This document shows, piece after piece, positions 14,601-27,283 of a stretch of 64,000 nucleotides of DNA. Within the stretch, counting starts at the first letter, position 1, and each line of letters begins with the position of its first letter. Under the pieces are notes generated by a model. The model had not been told where the DNA came from, searched no databases, and saw nothing but the letters and a program-made list of their open reading frames with translations. The position numbers were made by a program, and so were the translations under genes. The stretch is from Sesamum alatum (taxonomy: Eukaryota > Streptophyta > Magnoliopsida > Lamiales > Pedaliaceae), in assembly GCA_034509735.1 (NCBI GenBank), contig JACGWO010000005.1:40441050-40505049 (forward strand). The letters are read 5' to 3'.

Positions 14601-17600
14601 GTTACCTCACCAGCAGTGTTAGTGTCGAAGCGTGTTTCTTCTTCAGATTCTAATTCTCGAATTTCAAGCCTTGTCTCAATGTCCAGAACCGCGCCTCCTA
14701 GATATTCAACATCAATTTCCAGGGCCCACATCTCATTCATATCTGAGGGAAGGACCCTCATCGCAAGGATGTGAGGCGGCAAAGTACCAGGATCCACAGA
14801 GGTACAAGTGACTTCACCAATGTAACTTGGGATTCGCATATTTGATAATGCTCTCTATTGCATTATGAATGTAGAGATTAGTTGATATGAAAGAAAACAT
14901 TATCCACACACCACACAGAATATCTCCATATAAGCTACATTTCAACATCATTTCAATTTAGCCCGATGGAGTCATATTTTGGGGACCATCTTTTAAGACT
15001 TATGGTAAGAAAAAACAAAATAAGAATTTATCACCTACAGAGTTGTAACGAGTCAAGCCGGATACATTATTCTTCAAACTTGTTTGCATTTTTACTGAGC
15101 TTCAAATCGTGTTTGAGTTTAACTTGATTGTTAACCGAATCAAGCTTAATCAAGCTTGAACGATTTCAATCAATCGAACACTAGGCAAAGTTGAGTAGCT
15201 TGACTTTATCACAAATATTACCATTTTTTCACTAATCGAACCAAGTTTGGGCTAAAGCTTCAAGACTCATCGAGCAAGAAGTTATAGCTTGATTTTATGT
15301 TTAATGAACCAAGATCAATACAAGGTCTTCGCGAGATCTTGAGTCTGAGTATCAAGTATTTTAGTTTGTTTCCCAGCCCTAATCAGGGACCCCCATATTC
15401 TTAAATAGTTCTTTATTTATTCATTATTTATTTTTATTCTTTATTTTTTATTTTTTTGGTGGTTGGGCTTTGGACAAAGTTATTACACCAACCCAGTCAA
15501 GAATGTCATCAGGTTAATTCGAATTACTGAGTAATGAAACTTAAAAAAATCACTGGATAATTTTAGAAAGGAGAACCATGTGGGACATCTAAATTGGGTT
15601 CTGATATAACTTTTCTGAGTATGGTTAGCTAATATATACACTCACCTGGACGTGTACATCTTAATGCAGCTATATAATACTAAGATACCTAAAGGGAACT
15701 CCATGGAAGGGTCTATGTTTTGGAAGAATAACAACCTACAGATAGAAGTCTATACTGATGCAGAATGGGTTGGTCGTGCTGCTGACAAACGTTTTACCTC
15801 AGGCTATTGCACATATGTGGCAGGGTTCTCGTTACATAGTGAAGTAGAAAGCTGAATGTTGTGGCTCGAAGTAGTGCTGAGGCTGAGTTCAGATCTCCTG
15901 TTCATGGGATTAGCAATTTATCTTCTTGTATAGTTATATACCTATATAGAACAAGAATAATATAATATTCATACTATACATGTTGATAATTGGTTTAGGA
16001 GAAAACAAGTGGGTCATCAAACAATACTGTTCACTTCATATTTCTTGCTAGACAAGATATAAAGTTTGGAATTCCCAAAAGGAAAGGGAGACAAGCTGGA
16101 TAATTTAGATCTACAGCAACCCTTAGATAACATATCATGCACTCACACATTTCACTTAATGACCAAATAGGTACGCGCACATAGTTTCATCCCCATAAGT
16201 AGGTTATGATGTTTTCCAGATGAAATAAAGGAACTTCTTCATCTTTGATCTCTCTCACTATGTTTTACAATTAGGAACTATCAGTTCTCAAGGTTTTTCT
16301 AATTCTTGAGTCCTACTATATTACTTGAGGGAAATTTGCGACAAGGATTTGCAAACAAAACTCAGGAGATATCAGCTGCAATTTCATGTTCTAAAAACAC
16401 AATTTTTTCATTTGTGATAACAAGAGAATAATTAATGGCACATTATGCAACATCAAAATAAGCATATGGAAGTGATAACAAGTACATATCACAAACCTGA
16501 ACCCGATTTTGTATGGAACTCCTAATCTGAAGATTATTCTTGGCATCAAAGAATAGCCGCGAAAGTAAGACATTCAAGCATAATGTTCCTTCATCAAAAT
16601 ACTTGCAGTTGGAGTCTGCATCAGATATTCTAGATAAATCACTTCTAGTTCCTGGCTCAGAAGAGGTTGACATTGATGATGCGAAGCTACTGTCATCATA
16701 AGAAATTTTAGGAGGTTTTCCTGTTGTGTCCATCTTCGTTAAGCCAGTGTCCAGGATTAAGTCTTGGAATGAACGAGATTTTAGACTTATTTTTCTTTCT
16801 TCATTGCGTGAAACAGAAGCCCCACTTGCTTTATTGTCTTGTGCACTCTTAGAGGCCTTCTTTGTAAGTTTCTTCAGCAATTGACGAACCTTTGACGAAG
16901 AATTGTCGATCTTAACTGACTTATCTACTAATTCAGCATTGGAGCCTACAGAGGGCTTCATAAATGAAGGATATCCTGCATTTAGTGATGCCAGGTAATA
17001 GTGGAACTCCATACTCAACTTGGAAAACCACGCAATTTTTTCTTCATCATCACAGGAAGCAAGACGAAGAGCTTTACACCAGGATTCCTTCTCCCAAGAT
17101 GTCTCAAGATATATGTAAATAATTTTACATCCCTTATATAATGAATCCTTGCTCTCCACTTTGATTGGGAACTTTTTGGCCCTGATATCAGGGAAAGAAA
17201 CTTTATATAAGTCCAACCTTTTATATAATTGCACGATAACACATCAGCTGTAAAGCAATCAACTTCAATAGTTCCAGAAAACTAACATTCAGCAATTAAT
17301 GAAAGTAACATGGATAAAAACAACCTGAAGAGATTTTCCATTCTGTGGACAGATGGAAACACTTGAGAGATGTTCAGTCCACCAAAAGTAGGATGTGCTT
17401 ATTTGACATGAATTTTGGTACATGGGAGTAATATAACCTTGTGTCAACCTGGTTGGGGTGGATGGTGGTGGTTGGGCCCGCTAAGGCAACAAAGAAGAAA
17501 AGAAAGGAAAAAGGAAGGAGAGAATAAAAAAATGGGAAATATAAAAGAAAATTAGATTCTTCATCTATTATTTATTCTTTTACTTTCTTTGTTTTATTAT

Positions 17601-20600
17601 ATATGTATATATTTAAAAAGGTCAAAGTATGTTGAGTCCTCATTAATTATCAATTAGCTTATAAATTAAAGTATAAGTTATATTAATTAAAAACATTCAT
17701 AATGTCAACAAATTAAGATAGGTCGGTTAAAGTATGAAAATTACTAAACTGGTAAACTGAATAATTTTAACAATTAATCTCTCTTTTCTTCATATAAGAA
17801 AATTTTAACATGGAAATTTTTACGTATAAAAGATCATGTACATTTGATCAAAAAATGAGACAAGCAATTAATCTCTATCGTATTCGAGCAATTAATCTTC
17901 TCATAATTTGAAATTTGGATTATTTAACAAAAGAACTAGCATAAAAAGAAATCAAATACAGACAACAAAAAATATCTTGAGAACTGTTAACAAACATAAT
18001 AGTTCTCATTTACTAAAAGAATTAAGATGGATTTTTAATTTTAGAGAAAATATTAATATCCCTCTCACATCGAAGAGTATTTTAATCAAACAATTGGACA
18101 AGCTAATAAAGAGTATTTAGGATTAAAATTGGATTTGAACTGTCCAGAACAAAATTTGCAAAGGGAGGAAATGAAATACTAACATGATAAATATGATGCC
18201 TCAGTGGAATATGCAAATAGTGGGGGGACTTCTTAGTAACTCAGAATACTTGATGAGGTGTCATGTAATTGTCACTTACTTAAATTAAATGAATAAAAGG
18301 ATTCTGAAACCCATTATGACTTCTTTAATTCTTAACAAGGAATGAAAATCACATCAAGCATACCATCAATTTAGAAAATGGTACATTAAGATACTTGATT
18401 CAAAGTCTTCTAAAAATTGAAATACCACAAACAGTGTCTAGGAAAATCTTGAATTACCATTTCTTGGACGCCAAGCTTGTGCCAGAAACAGCGACAACTG
18501 TGCAGCCCTTGAGTAAAATCTGTACACAAGAGCCATCTGATTCTAACAGGATAAGATAATGATCCCTAATTCTTGCATATTTTCGGACAGGTGTAACCTC
18601 CAAGATTTCTTTTCTCCTCCTCTGCTCAGTTGGCACTTTGTCCTCAAGCCCAGATTTTGGAACTTTGTCTGGTTCTAGAACCCATAGAGCCCCCTGAAAC
18701 AAAAGGTACTCAAATTTAAGAACAGAGGATAGACTAAAGCTGGTTAAGAAATTATAGTTACATGATGAAATGTCTACCGAGAATGTAGGCATGACAATGG
18801 CAAAAAAAACTGATAAGCTTGCTGTGCTAGGAAAAAACATTCCCACTTCCCAGTTGGCCACTTCCCCCATCACTAAAAACACAAAATGTAGAAGGACACA
18901 GGGAAGCGGCAGAGAAAAATGAAGAACAAAGGGGATCAAAGGGAACATTAAGTTGCATAAAGAAAAAAAACTCTTACATGATGAAATTACTATTGTGCCT
19001 CACTAGAAACACGAAAAGCAAAAAGAACAACGAAGAAGGGGAAGAAGAAGCAAGCAAACAGGGGCATACCATGGTTAGACAACCATGCCAACCAATGACG
19101 CATATTGTGACTCCTTGATTCCTTGATTTTGACTAAGTTCAAAACACCAAATTACTTCAACATAGGATCATAATATGGGCCATTTGCCTCTGTCTTTTCT
19201 GTTGCCTCAAATTTTGCAATTCAATGTTTAAAATGTGTGATAACTAAGGAATCTTAAGAATGTTGAATAGTTGCATAGTTTGACAAATGAATCCAAAAAA
19301 TTGAAGCAATAACAGGGAAAATTGGGAAGGGAGCATCTGCTATCTATTGAATCTATCAAACACAAGAACCAGAATGCTCAATTTTAACATGCTGTAAAGT
19401 TATACTTTTTATAATTATACTCTGGAGTCTGGTAAAATAGGCAGCCATCTACTGAAGACGATAGTGGAAAATGTCGCAAGAAACTTGATACTACATTCCC
19501 ATAGTATGAAAAATATGCTAGACTGCTGAGCGATCATAAAAGTTATGTTCATGCATAAAATGGAGAGTAATGTCTTTGATATATAAAAGCTTATTAGAAA
19601 AAGGTTTAGTTAATTCATGTGTGCTGTACTCATTACGAAATAATGAAGCGCATGCATCAATAAGAACAATAACTAGAAAAGGTTTGGGGAGAAGTATCAT
19701 AGAAGTAAATGTGGTGAAAATTGTTCAAGTGTTCTCTTCTATTAACACTTCCCAGAGAAACCCGCAATTCTTTCTTTCCCCTTCCAAGAGTATGGAGGTA
19801 TGGTGGGCAACACCTACTCTAAAGAAGAAAAGGGCCTATAGTGCTGAAAAGTTATTGTCGGTACCCGTACTCAATACGTACTAGCGCAACATAGAACTCT
19901 CATAAAGAAAGCTATCACCCCTTTCCTGTACGGAGGCTTTGTGAGCAACAGTTACTCTAAAGAAGAAAAGGGCCTATAGTGCTGAAAAGTTCTAATATTA
20001 AAGTGTAAAATTAAGTACACAAAAATCAAGTCAACAACAAGAGGGAATTCTGTGCCAGAATAAGTTATCCTTAGATTTATCAAGGAAATGCCCATTCAAT
20101 CCAACAAAGACAGTTATTGTCAATACCCGTACTCAACTATGTACTAGCACAACATAGAAGTCTCATAAAGAAAGCTATCACCCCCTTCCTCGATAAAAAA
20201 TAACTAATGGTTATTTATTTTCAAATCCTCTCAACAATGCACATTGGTTAATGTGCATGCTGTAGCCCCTAAAGATTAATCAGAAGATAAAATTAGCATC
20301 TTGTCTTTGAATTTCAGATATGTGACAGTATCAATTGTTAGAAGTTGAATTTCAACTTTCAATATATTGTACGATGTCATGTCAAGAAACATTTCATTGA
20401 CATTAGGAATTGTAACTAAATAAGGGGTCTTTTTCAGCATTGTTTAGCTTCTGCATTCTCAATTTAGCACAGTACAAATGAATAACAAATGAAATATCTC
20501 AAATTATTTGGTTTCATCCACCTCTAGTAGTCCTAAAATTCAATAATTATGTGTTAAACCACCACAAAATGCCAGGGAAGATAATATCCCAAAAATCAGA

Positions 20601-22102
20601 AGCAATCCAAATTTGTCCTCCTAAAGGATAAAAGCGCACGGGAAAAGAGGGACATGCTTTGTCGGTGTACAGAAGCACCACGAGATAAACTAAAAATCCA
20701 AATGATATTGCACTTAAAATGACAAATTGATCTTCCAAATAAAGATCATGAAAGGAAACAGAAAACTCGACCACAAGGGAATATTCAGTAGTACTGTGCA
20801 AGGAGGAAAAGCGGGAAATGGCAATTTGGGTGGCTGATTAAGCCACTGATTTCCTATATTTGAAGTCAGGGAAGCAGGTGGGTTTGAAAAGAGCAACATC
20901 ATACCTAGTGTATGGAAAAGAGAAACTAACTTTTATCTCACAAAACATGAAATATTCTCATTGGAGTTACATATACAATTCAACGTCAAAGGGAAGGGCG
21001 CAACTGTTTTACTTGCATGTTTAAGTAGATTAAAAATAAAAGACTTCTTCTGCCCTGAAGATGGGAAGGCTAGCTTCTCGCATAGAGTAATTTAGGTACG
21101 ATAATCTATTTCTTAGTTATATACCTAATTAGTATGTTTTACAAGTTCAAATTAAATGAACGACTTCACTATTCAAATATCTTATGCTTTAATCTTGTCT
21201 CCTTTCAGATCACAGCCTACCTCACAGGTCAACTGGATAGCAAACAAAGCTTAGAAACAAACTGAGGAAAACTCATGATCCTTCAATACTGCTTAACTCA
21301 ATCCTCTCTGAACAATTTAAGTCATTTTAAGACAGTGTAACATGAACAGACTCACAACAGTATTAATAAAGCATAGAAGTTGCAAAACCTCGTAATAAAC
21401 TTGAACTGTCACAAGAATGGTAATAGACAAGAGATTGTCCTCCAGAAGTTTATAGATTGACAGCGGCAGGACATACAATCACATCACATTTTTCTGTTTC
21501 TCTTCTGTTGTGGAGCTATCCAGCCTGTATCCCAGTAATTATGCTAAATCTTGTGTGTTTAAGCCTATCTGAATGCAAGGCATTACCAGATTTTTCCAGA
21601 ATTACTAATCCTCAAAAGTCATAGGAGCATTTATTTGATCCATGTCATTCAAGATCGTCAATGGTACTTATTCAACCGCTCTAAGACTCATACATTTTTA
21701 GCCCGTCTACACTCAATTTCCCAATTTCATTCATTATGTTTAATAAGTGGTTTGCAATTTACATTTCAAAAATGATCCATTTTTCAGATATTGGAACCAA
21801 GGCATAGATAGAAACATAAGAATCTCATGAAAAGAGAAGACAATAGAGGAACTTTCCAATAATTAAAACGCAATCAAGAAATTACATAAGCTGAATGTAA
21901 AAACAAAATGAATCACCTGCTTTTCGTATAAAGACGGGTTGAGGTCGCCAGATGAAGAGAAGGACGTCGCGGCCTTGGATTTGATTTCTTCTCTCTCCAA
22001 TTTTCGGGTTAGACGGCGAATCAAAATCCAAATTCCCACCGCCTCCAAAACAAGAACAGTTAGCACCCCAGTAATGAAGGCTGACAGCAGAAGCAGCGCC
22101 AT
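8632..22102 (-). CDS. TEX2-like SMP/PH-domain lipid-transfer protein of membrane contact sites
   Basis: Seven exons in minus-strand order: 22102-21917, 18693-18458, 17181-16497, 14854-14497, 13008-12914, 10991-10797, 9258-8632. They total 2382 bases and encode 793 aa. The N-terminus has one membrane segment (about residues 4-28) followed by basic residues. A PH-like region follows, with the SWEKESWCKALRLAS stretch in exon 3. An SMP (DUF2404) domain runs from about 340 (LSRLFFDAK) through SNMRIPSYIGEV to the IWFGFTSMPDI segment near 555. The tail is charged and ends in a conserved-looking basic segment. The family tethers to the ER and carries lipids between membranes, so an ER contact-site role is inferred. 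All junctions keep frame and no lesion was seen. Introns are long (1.2-3.2 kb) and hold transposon debris. The only uncertainty is exact function in plants. Confidence 0.9.
11829..11864 (+). repeat. Poly(C)-poly(A) homopolymer junction in an intron
   Basis: About 12 C residues are followed at once by about 24 A residues, within the intron between exons 5 and 6 of the TEX2-like gene. Lengths here are prone to sequencing error. Confidence 0.7.
15650..15960 (+). pseudogene. Copia retrotransposon RNase H fragment in an intron of the TEX2-like gene
   Basis: The frame starting at 15652 contains NNLQIEVYTDAEWVG and FTSGYCTYV, which are typical of the RNase H region of plant Ty1/Copia polyproteins. 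Downstream, after a frame break, the remnant continues with VARSSAEAEF-like coding sequence. It lies antisense to the host gene, in the intron between exons 3 and 4. No LTRs were found, so it is an old fragment. Confidence 0.8.
19790..20190. repeat. Interleaved local duplications in intron 1 of the TEX2-like gene
   Basis: Two segments are each repeated. A block around AAGAAAAGGGCCTATAGTGC occurs at about 19818 and 19962. A block with CAATACGTACTAGCGCAACA at about 19870 is repeated at about 20135 with small changes, and both copies are followed by AAGAAAGCTATCACCCC. The arrangement suggests one duplication later disrupted by insertion. No function is evident. Confidence 0.6.
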
Positions 22103-22260
22103 AGTCGCATCAACCCTCCCAGATTCGCTCTCTAGACTAGAACCCGTTACCCATTATTGCCATAATTTTCTGCACAGAGCTCGATCTAAAAAAGAAGAAA
22201 GTAGAAAGCCTAAGTTTATTTCGGACAAAGAAGAATAAACCCCGGCAACAACTGCAAGCA

Positions 22261-22363
22261 ATGAAGTTGAGTGAATCAAATGACGACACCGATTCTTTCA
22301 CCGCTGCAATTGATAGGGAATTCCAATCAGAGACAAAGCGCGTATCAGTTTTCATTCAGCTTG
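22261..22363 (+). other. Possible orphan first exon, head to head with the TEX2-like gene
   Basis: An ATG at 22261 opens a 34-codon frame beginning MKLSESNDDTDSF and ending at a consensus-like donor (TTG|GTACGT). It is ~160 bases from the TEX2-like start codon and divergent from it, so a shared promoter is possible. No continuation exon was recognised to the right, where transposons begin. It may equally be part of the 5' leader on the other strand. I do not recognise the protein. Confidence 0.25.
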
Positions 22364-22992
22364 GTACGTTCTAGCTAGCTGTCAATTTGACGAGTATGTT
22401 ACTATTACTATTATTTTTGGTTGGTCTCCGTTTTTTTATTATATTATAATTATAATAATAATTAAGGATTCAATAAAGATGAAAATTAAAAACTGCGCTT
22501 TTTGTGTGTTCTTTTTCCCCTCTCATTTGTTTGCTTCATTTTTTAAAGGATGAAAAATATAACCAACATATACAAATTCTAAATGCTAAATCTCCAACTC
22601 AAGATCTATTACTAAAAATTCATTTAAGCTCCATCAAATATAACTTGATAATATTTTTTACTTGATAGCATATGAAGTTTAATTGGGTAATTAAAAAATA
22701 CATAATAAATAAAAACACGTGCAAAATGCTAAAGAAAGTTCATCGACCGATTCAAAGATTGCTAAGAATCGAAGAGCCAAAATTAAGCTTCACAAAATTT
22801 AAAGGGCATTTGGCTAAATCTATTACAAAAGTCTTATAAGATTATGGTTTGAAAATGTTTTTGGAGCTTATAACTTATAGGAAGTCAAATCTTATTTAAA
22901 AATAAAAATTTAAAGTATTTGGATAAAAAACTAAAATTATAGAGTTTATAAGATGTTATTAGTAATAATTTTGTAACTAATATGATTGGGGA
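22364..22992. other. AT-rich intergenic stretch
   Basis: No exon is recognised. A sequence near 22803 (GGGCATTTGGCTAAATC) resembles the end of a hAT-type MITE. A loosely matching inverted sequence (GGGTGTTTGGGCGCGC on the other strand) lies at about 24695. If these are paired ends, the two smaller elements between them are nested inside. Confidence 0.3.
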
Positions 22993-23132
22993 TTAATTAC
23001 ACTTAGACTCCATCTGAGGGGCAAACCTAATATTTTTTTTCTTTTTTTGCTGACATTTGTATTTTGTTCAAATCCTAATGGTAGGGGGTCAAATGTAAAT
23101 GGATAATTTTTAGATGGGTGTAAGTGTAATTT
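22993..23132. mobile_element. Small MITE (~140 bp)
   Basis: The ends AATTACACTTAGACTCCATCT and, read on the other strand, AAATTACACTTACACCCATCT form ~20-base terminal inverted repeats. There is no coding capacity. The superfamily is not assigned because a target duplication is not clear. Confidence 0.55.
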
Positions 23133-23412
23133 GAAATTTTTTTTAGAAAAAGTATAATTTTGTATTTTTATAGAGATCTAAGTATGATTAACCATATAAT
23201 TAAAATTAAAGAAATTTTTTATAATTTAAAAATATATTAAGAGTTCCTTATTTTTTTCTAAAGGAACTGACCAACTCATAATATCTTATCTTTTAAGTTT
23301 TAAGCATATAAGCTCTCTTCTTTAAAATATATATATATATATATATATATCAAACACTTTGTAAAATTTTATAAGTTTTCAAACATCTTATGAGATGTTC
23401 TTAAAATGTTTA

Positions 23413-24668
23413 GGTTAAATTCATTTTGATTCCCTGTGATACAGGAAATTATAAAAAATACCCTATGAAAATTTAAATATAAAAAATCACCCTTATGTTA
23501 TGGACAATGTCTAATACTGCTCCCTAGTCAATTTGGACGTTTTTTTTTTTAAGGCAATGACTAAATACCCTCATACATGCATGAGGGGACATTGACCAGA
23601 TTTAGACAAAAGCCCAATTTGATCTGTTTTGAGAGAGAAATATGAAAAATCCTAACTCAACCCAAATATGTTTTGTCGGCCTAATGATTCTGATTTTATC
23701 GAATTGCCGACAGTGGAGCTCCAACAAGAAAAGAGTGATGAATCGAGTGAGGAATGGAGGCATCAGTGGATTGAGAGTTCACCACTTTCACAAAAGTCTT
23801 TTGCACTGCCGATGGGTCGCAATTTGAGTCCCAACGAGAGGATGGGCCACCGGCAGAGTCAGGTTAGGCAGAGCCTGGGTGCAGATCGGCAGGAAGGCGT
23901 TAGCTGAGTGGTCAGAGATATTTGGAGAAGCCATTGGGTCAACAGGCAGAGAGAGAAAAGAGGTTGACGCTGGCGAAATGGCTGATGTTGGAATTCAATA
24001 GGAGAGATGTGCGCGCCCTGAAGAGGTGAGCACAAAGGTGGTGGTCTGTCGGTAAGGTGGTCGCTGGCGGCAAAGAAACAAGCAAAAAATCGAGGCGAGT
24101 GGCAACAATCTCGCGAAGAAGAGAAAAGACAGATGGTGGTCAAAGAGTGAACGAAAATTGATGGGTTAGAGTTTAATCGACTTGTCGGAGGATGGAGAGT
24201 CGATTGATGGTGGTCATGGTCGGCGGGAGTGGAGGACGGTGGCGAATCGAAGAGAAAACTGTCAAGAGCCGTTGCGGGCGTGTCACTTCTCCGATGACGA
24301 CACGCAGTGTGGACCTGAGGTCTACATTGGACGGCGAGCTGGAAAAAGGTGCACATGGCCAGAGAATAACCAGAAACATGTTCCGGCGATAGCCCTACGG
24401 CTGCGCAACAATGTCGGATGAAAGTGGTTGGCAATCTGTGGTGGTTGGGGGCTGATATGGGGTGGTGAGAGAGAAGGGTAAAATTATAAAAAAAAAATGC
24501 ACTTTTCAGACCCATCTAAGCAGTTAACGCGCGTGTACCATCAGTCCTGGCCCTAGGGGGTTTTCTGAAACTTTTTACATATTATAGGGAGTGTAATTAA
24601 TACTTTATTTTTCACAAGGGGTTTTTTGAACATTCCTAATATCAGGGGATCCTTTTGTATTTTTTCCT
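23413..24668. mobile_element. Non-autonomous TIR element with a GC-rich interior
   Basis: The left ~90 bases (near TTGATTCCCTGTGATACAGG) align moderately in reverse complement with the right end (AAGGATCCCCTGATATTAGG read on the minus strand). Between them lies GC-rich sequence with long open frames on both strands, composed mainly of Ser, Pro, His and Arg. No family was recognised in them. This composition contrast is common in Mutator-type non-autonomous elements that have captured host DNA, but the origin is not shown here. Confidence 0.5.
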
Positions 24669-24722
24669 AAAAATTTATAAGCGCGCCCAAACACCCTCTT
24701 AATAAATATAATATGTTTTTTT

Positions 24723-24885
24723 GGGCAAAATGCTTTTTCAGTCCCGTAAAACAGGGTCATTATTTTTTTTGGTACCACAACTTAGACAGGTAGCTGTTTT
24801 AGTCCCATAAGATACGATTTTCAATATTTTTAGTCCCAAAATGTCACATGCCTTGCACATGGGACTTAACAGCCGTTAAGTCCCA
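24723..24885 (+). repeat. Left TIR of the MULE
   Basis: It starts GGGCAAAATGC and includes CATTATTTTTTTTGGTACCAC and the shared ACAACTTAGACAGGTAGCTG core. It pairs with 31508-31671. Confidence 0.85.
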
Positions 24886-25059
24886 TAAACTTCCATCCAC
24901 TTTCGTTTCCTGCTCTTTTTGGAGGGAAAAAGGCACGTGAGGCACCCAAAATAGAAGGAAAATTAGCTGAAAATGAACCTTTTTTTGTTAGAATAGGTGA
25001 CCGTCCAGCGAATTTATTAGCTCTTTGTAAACTATTTTGTACGATCTTTTTCAATAATA

Positions 25060-26996
25060 TGTTGATTTAAGAAATGTTCTTTAGCCATCTTCATCATATA
25101 CTTTAAACATTATATTTATATGAGCATTTGGTTGAAGCCCTTAGATCAATTATGCTACAGGATTGGCTCGCGCATATGATAACGACTATAAAACCAACCT
25201 CTATAGTTTGATCTAAAATATTCCAAGTCGATGAATCGATCAAGACAGGGCATCGATCATTCTTTAAAGACTTGCACTAAGTGATGCGTTCATATGATGA
25301 ATGTCGAGTTTCATAGACAAAGACGTATGAAGTCTGCGCGCTATAGTGGGTGCTTGATAAAGAGTTATCAAGTTCACTGAATTGACTCCCAGGAGTTGTC
25401 ATATGGAAGCCCAATATGGCATGATCGGTATGACTAGAACTCCTAGGCTACGATAGTGCACTAACTAGTCCTTAGACTTGAGGTTCCACAATAATCTTGT
25501 GCATAGGACGGCTATGACTTGATCATGTCCAATGTGGTCTCAGGTTTAATTCTGGATCACTATATGGTCATGTTTCAGATATAGTTGAAGCATGCATGGA
25601 GGTTGGTGAGTTCCAAGATAGGATCTGCTACTTATCATGAGATGATAACGAACCTCCTATGTTCTCTATATTATGCGTTCCTCAAAGCCCATGGCCATGG
25701 TTGTTGATCAAATAGGAGAAAGGGTTTTTCCTATATTAATAAATTGGAAACATAACTTGAAGAGTTGATACATAGACATCAAAGTCGATAATGGGAACCA
25801 GTAACTAATTCCATGCCCTAGACTTTGATCGGGAGGTTAGTAGCGGAGGAACCGTATCTGCATGGTACGCGTAGCTTATAGGTTCACGCAATAATTCACC
25901 TATTCTCTAGTACCATAGACCATTGCTAGATGGCCACCCATGGTGACGGGTACCCTCCAATTAAAGAGTTAATTGAGGGTGATTAATTATGATATGATCT
26001 AATTAATCTACTGCATATAAGTTGCTAATTAAATTATATATTGTGATACAAGACCAACTCTAGCTGAGTGATGAACCTAAAAGGTCACACACAAATCCAT
26101 GATGGAATTATTGAAAATAATTAATTAGATCAATTATGGAAAAGATGAAGAAGCAAAGTTCAATTTGTCTTCTTATGAAGAAGCAAAGTTGGACTTGTCT
26201 TCTTGAAGAAGCAAAGTTGGATTTGTCTTATAAAAGACGAAGAAGCAAAGTAAGATTTGTCTTCTTCATAAGATGAAGAAGCAAAGTCAAACTTATCTTC
26301 TTAATATGACAAAACACGTTTCTCATATTGTAAGAAGAAGAATCAAACTTGTCTTCCTCTTTGCAAGATGAAGAAGTAAAGTTGAACTTCTCTTCTTAAT
26401 ATTACAAAACAAGTTTGTCATTTTGTAAGAAGAAGAATCAAACTTGTCTTCCTCTTTGAAAGAAGAAGAAGAAGACAAGTTGAACTTGGCTTCTTTAATG
26501 GAAGGTCTATAAATAGAGACCTTGGTTGCCATTCAATACAACGCTTGGCTTTCTTATTTCTTGCTCTCTTGCTCTCGTCCCTTTTCCAAAAGAGAAACAA
26601 GTTCTCTTGTCTTCTCCGTTGATCAATCGTTGATCTACCATAATCCTCTAACGCCTAGCATAGGGTTAAAGGAGATTCCATCATAGGTGGTGTGGACTAA
26701 CTTTAGAGGGAAGACACTTGTGTTCCTACCATGAACAATCAACGAAAATGGTTCCGTTGTAACGTTCCACCATTTGTAAGGTAAGAAACCGTTCTTGAGA
26801 CGTTCAAGTCGTCAACATGAACCAGAGTGCTAAAAGGTTGTTTTCTCTTAACTGTACAATTGACATTCTTTTATGCATGAGATCCACATCGTTATAGCAA
26901 TGAGACGGGCGATTTGATCGCTAATTATAATATTTTTGTAATTAAACTTTTAATTTTTGTTGCGTTTAACGTCTCGGGGCTTATACGAATCTAACA
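25060..26996 (+). mobile_element. Probable solo LTR nested in the MULE
   Basis: The sequence begins TGTTGATTTAAG and ends GAATCTAACA, giving TG...CA ends and a short imperfect inverted end. A TATA-box-like TATAAATAGAG at about 26508 precedes a leader-like region, as in an LTR promoter. No gag-pol is present and the MULE resumes beyond it. A clean 5-base target duplication was not seen, so boundaries may be off by some bases. The family is probably Copia by general look, without coding evidence. Confidence 0.5.
26150..26500 (+). repeat. GAAGAAGCAAAGTT...CTTGTCTTCTT tandem repeat in the solo LTR
   Basis: Seven or more degenerate copies of a 30-50 base unit carry AAGAAGCAAAGTTGGACTTG or AAGAAGAATCAAACTTGTCTT. 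They lie just upstream of the TATA-like box, where LTR enhancer repeats are often found. Each unit is partly self-complementary (AAGAAG / CTTCTT). Confidence 0.75.
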
Positions 26997-27283
26997 TTTC
27001 CCCCCATTTCTCTCTTTCCCCTTTAAATTCTCTTCACCATAACAGTGCCTTCACCAATTTTTTTTTTACTTTATGCAGCAATAAAGTAGCAAAACAGAAA
27101 CCAAACAAGAAAAAAATAAAAGTTCAATTAAAGCCAAAACAGATTTTTCTTCACCATAACAATGTCATCGCAATGATTGTAATGTGGCAAAACAATTCAC
27201 AAAAATATTCACCAAACAAGTATGTTTCTTGCTTTACATAAATGCAAGATGTTCATGATTGCATATCATGACAAAAAAAGTGT

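Noticed and set aside
23859..24515. 218-residue minus-strand frame
   Set aside because: Composition is Ser/Pro/His-rich with no recognisable domain. It lies inside a GC-rich TIR element and is open in several frames, so it is probably a composition effect.
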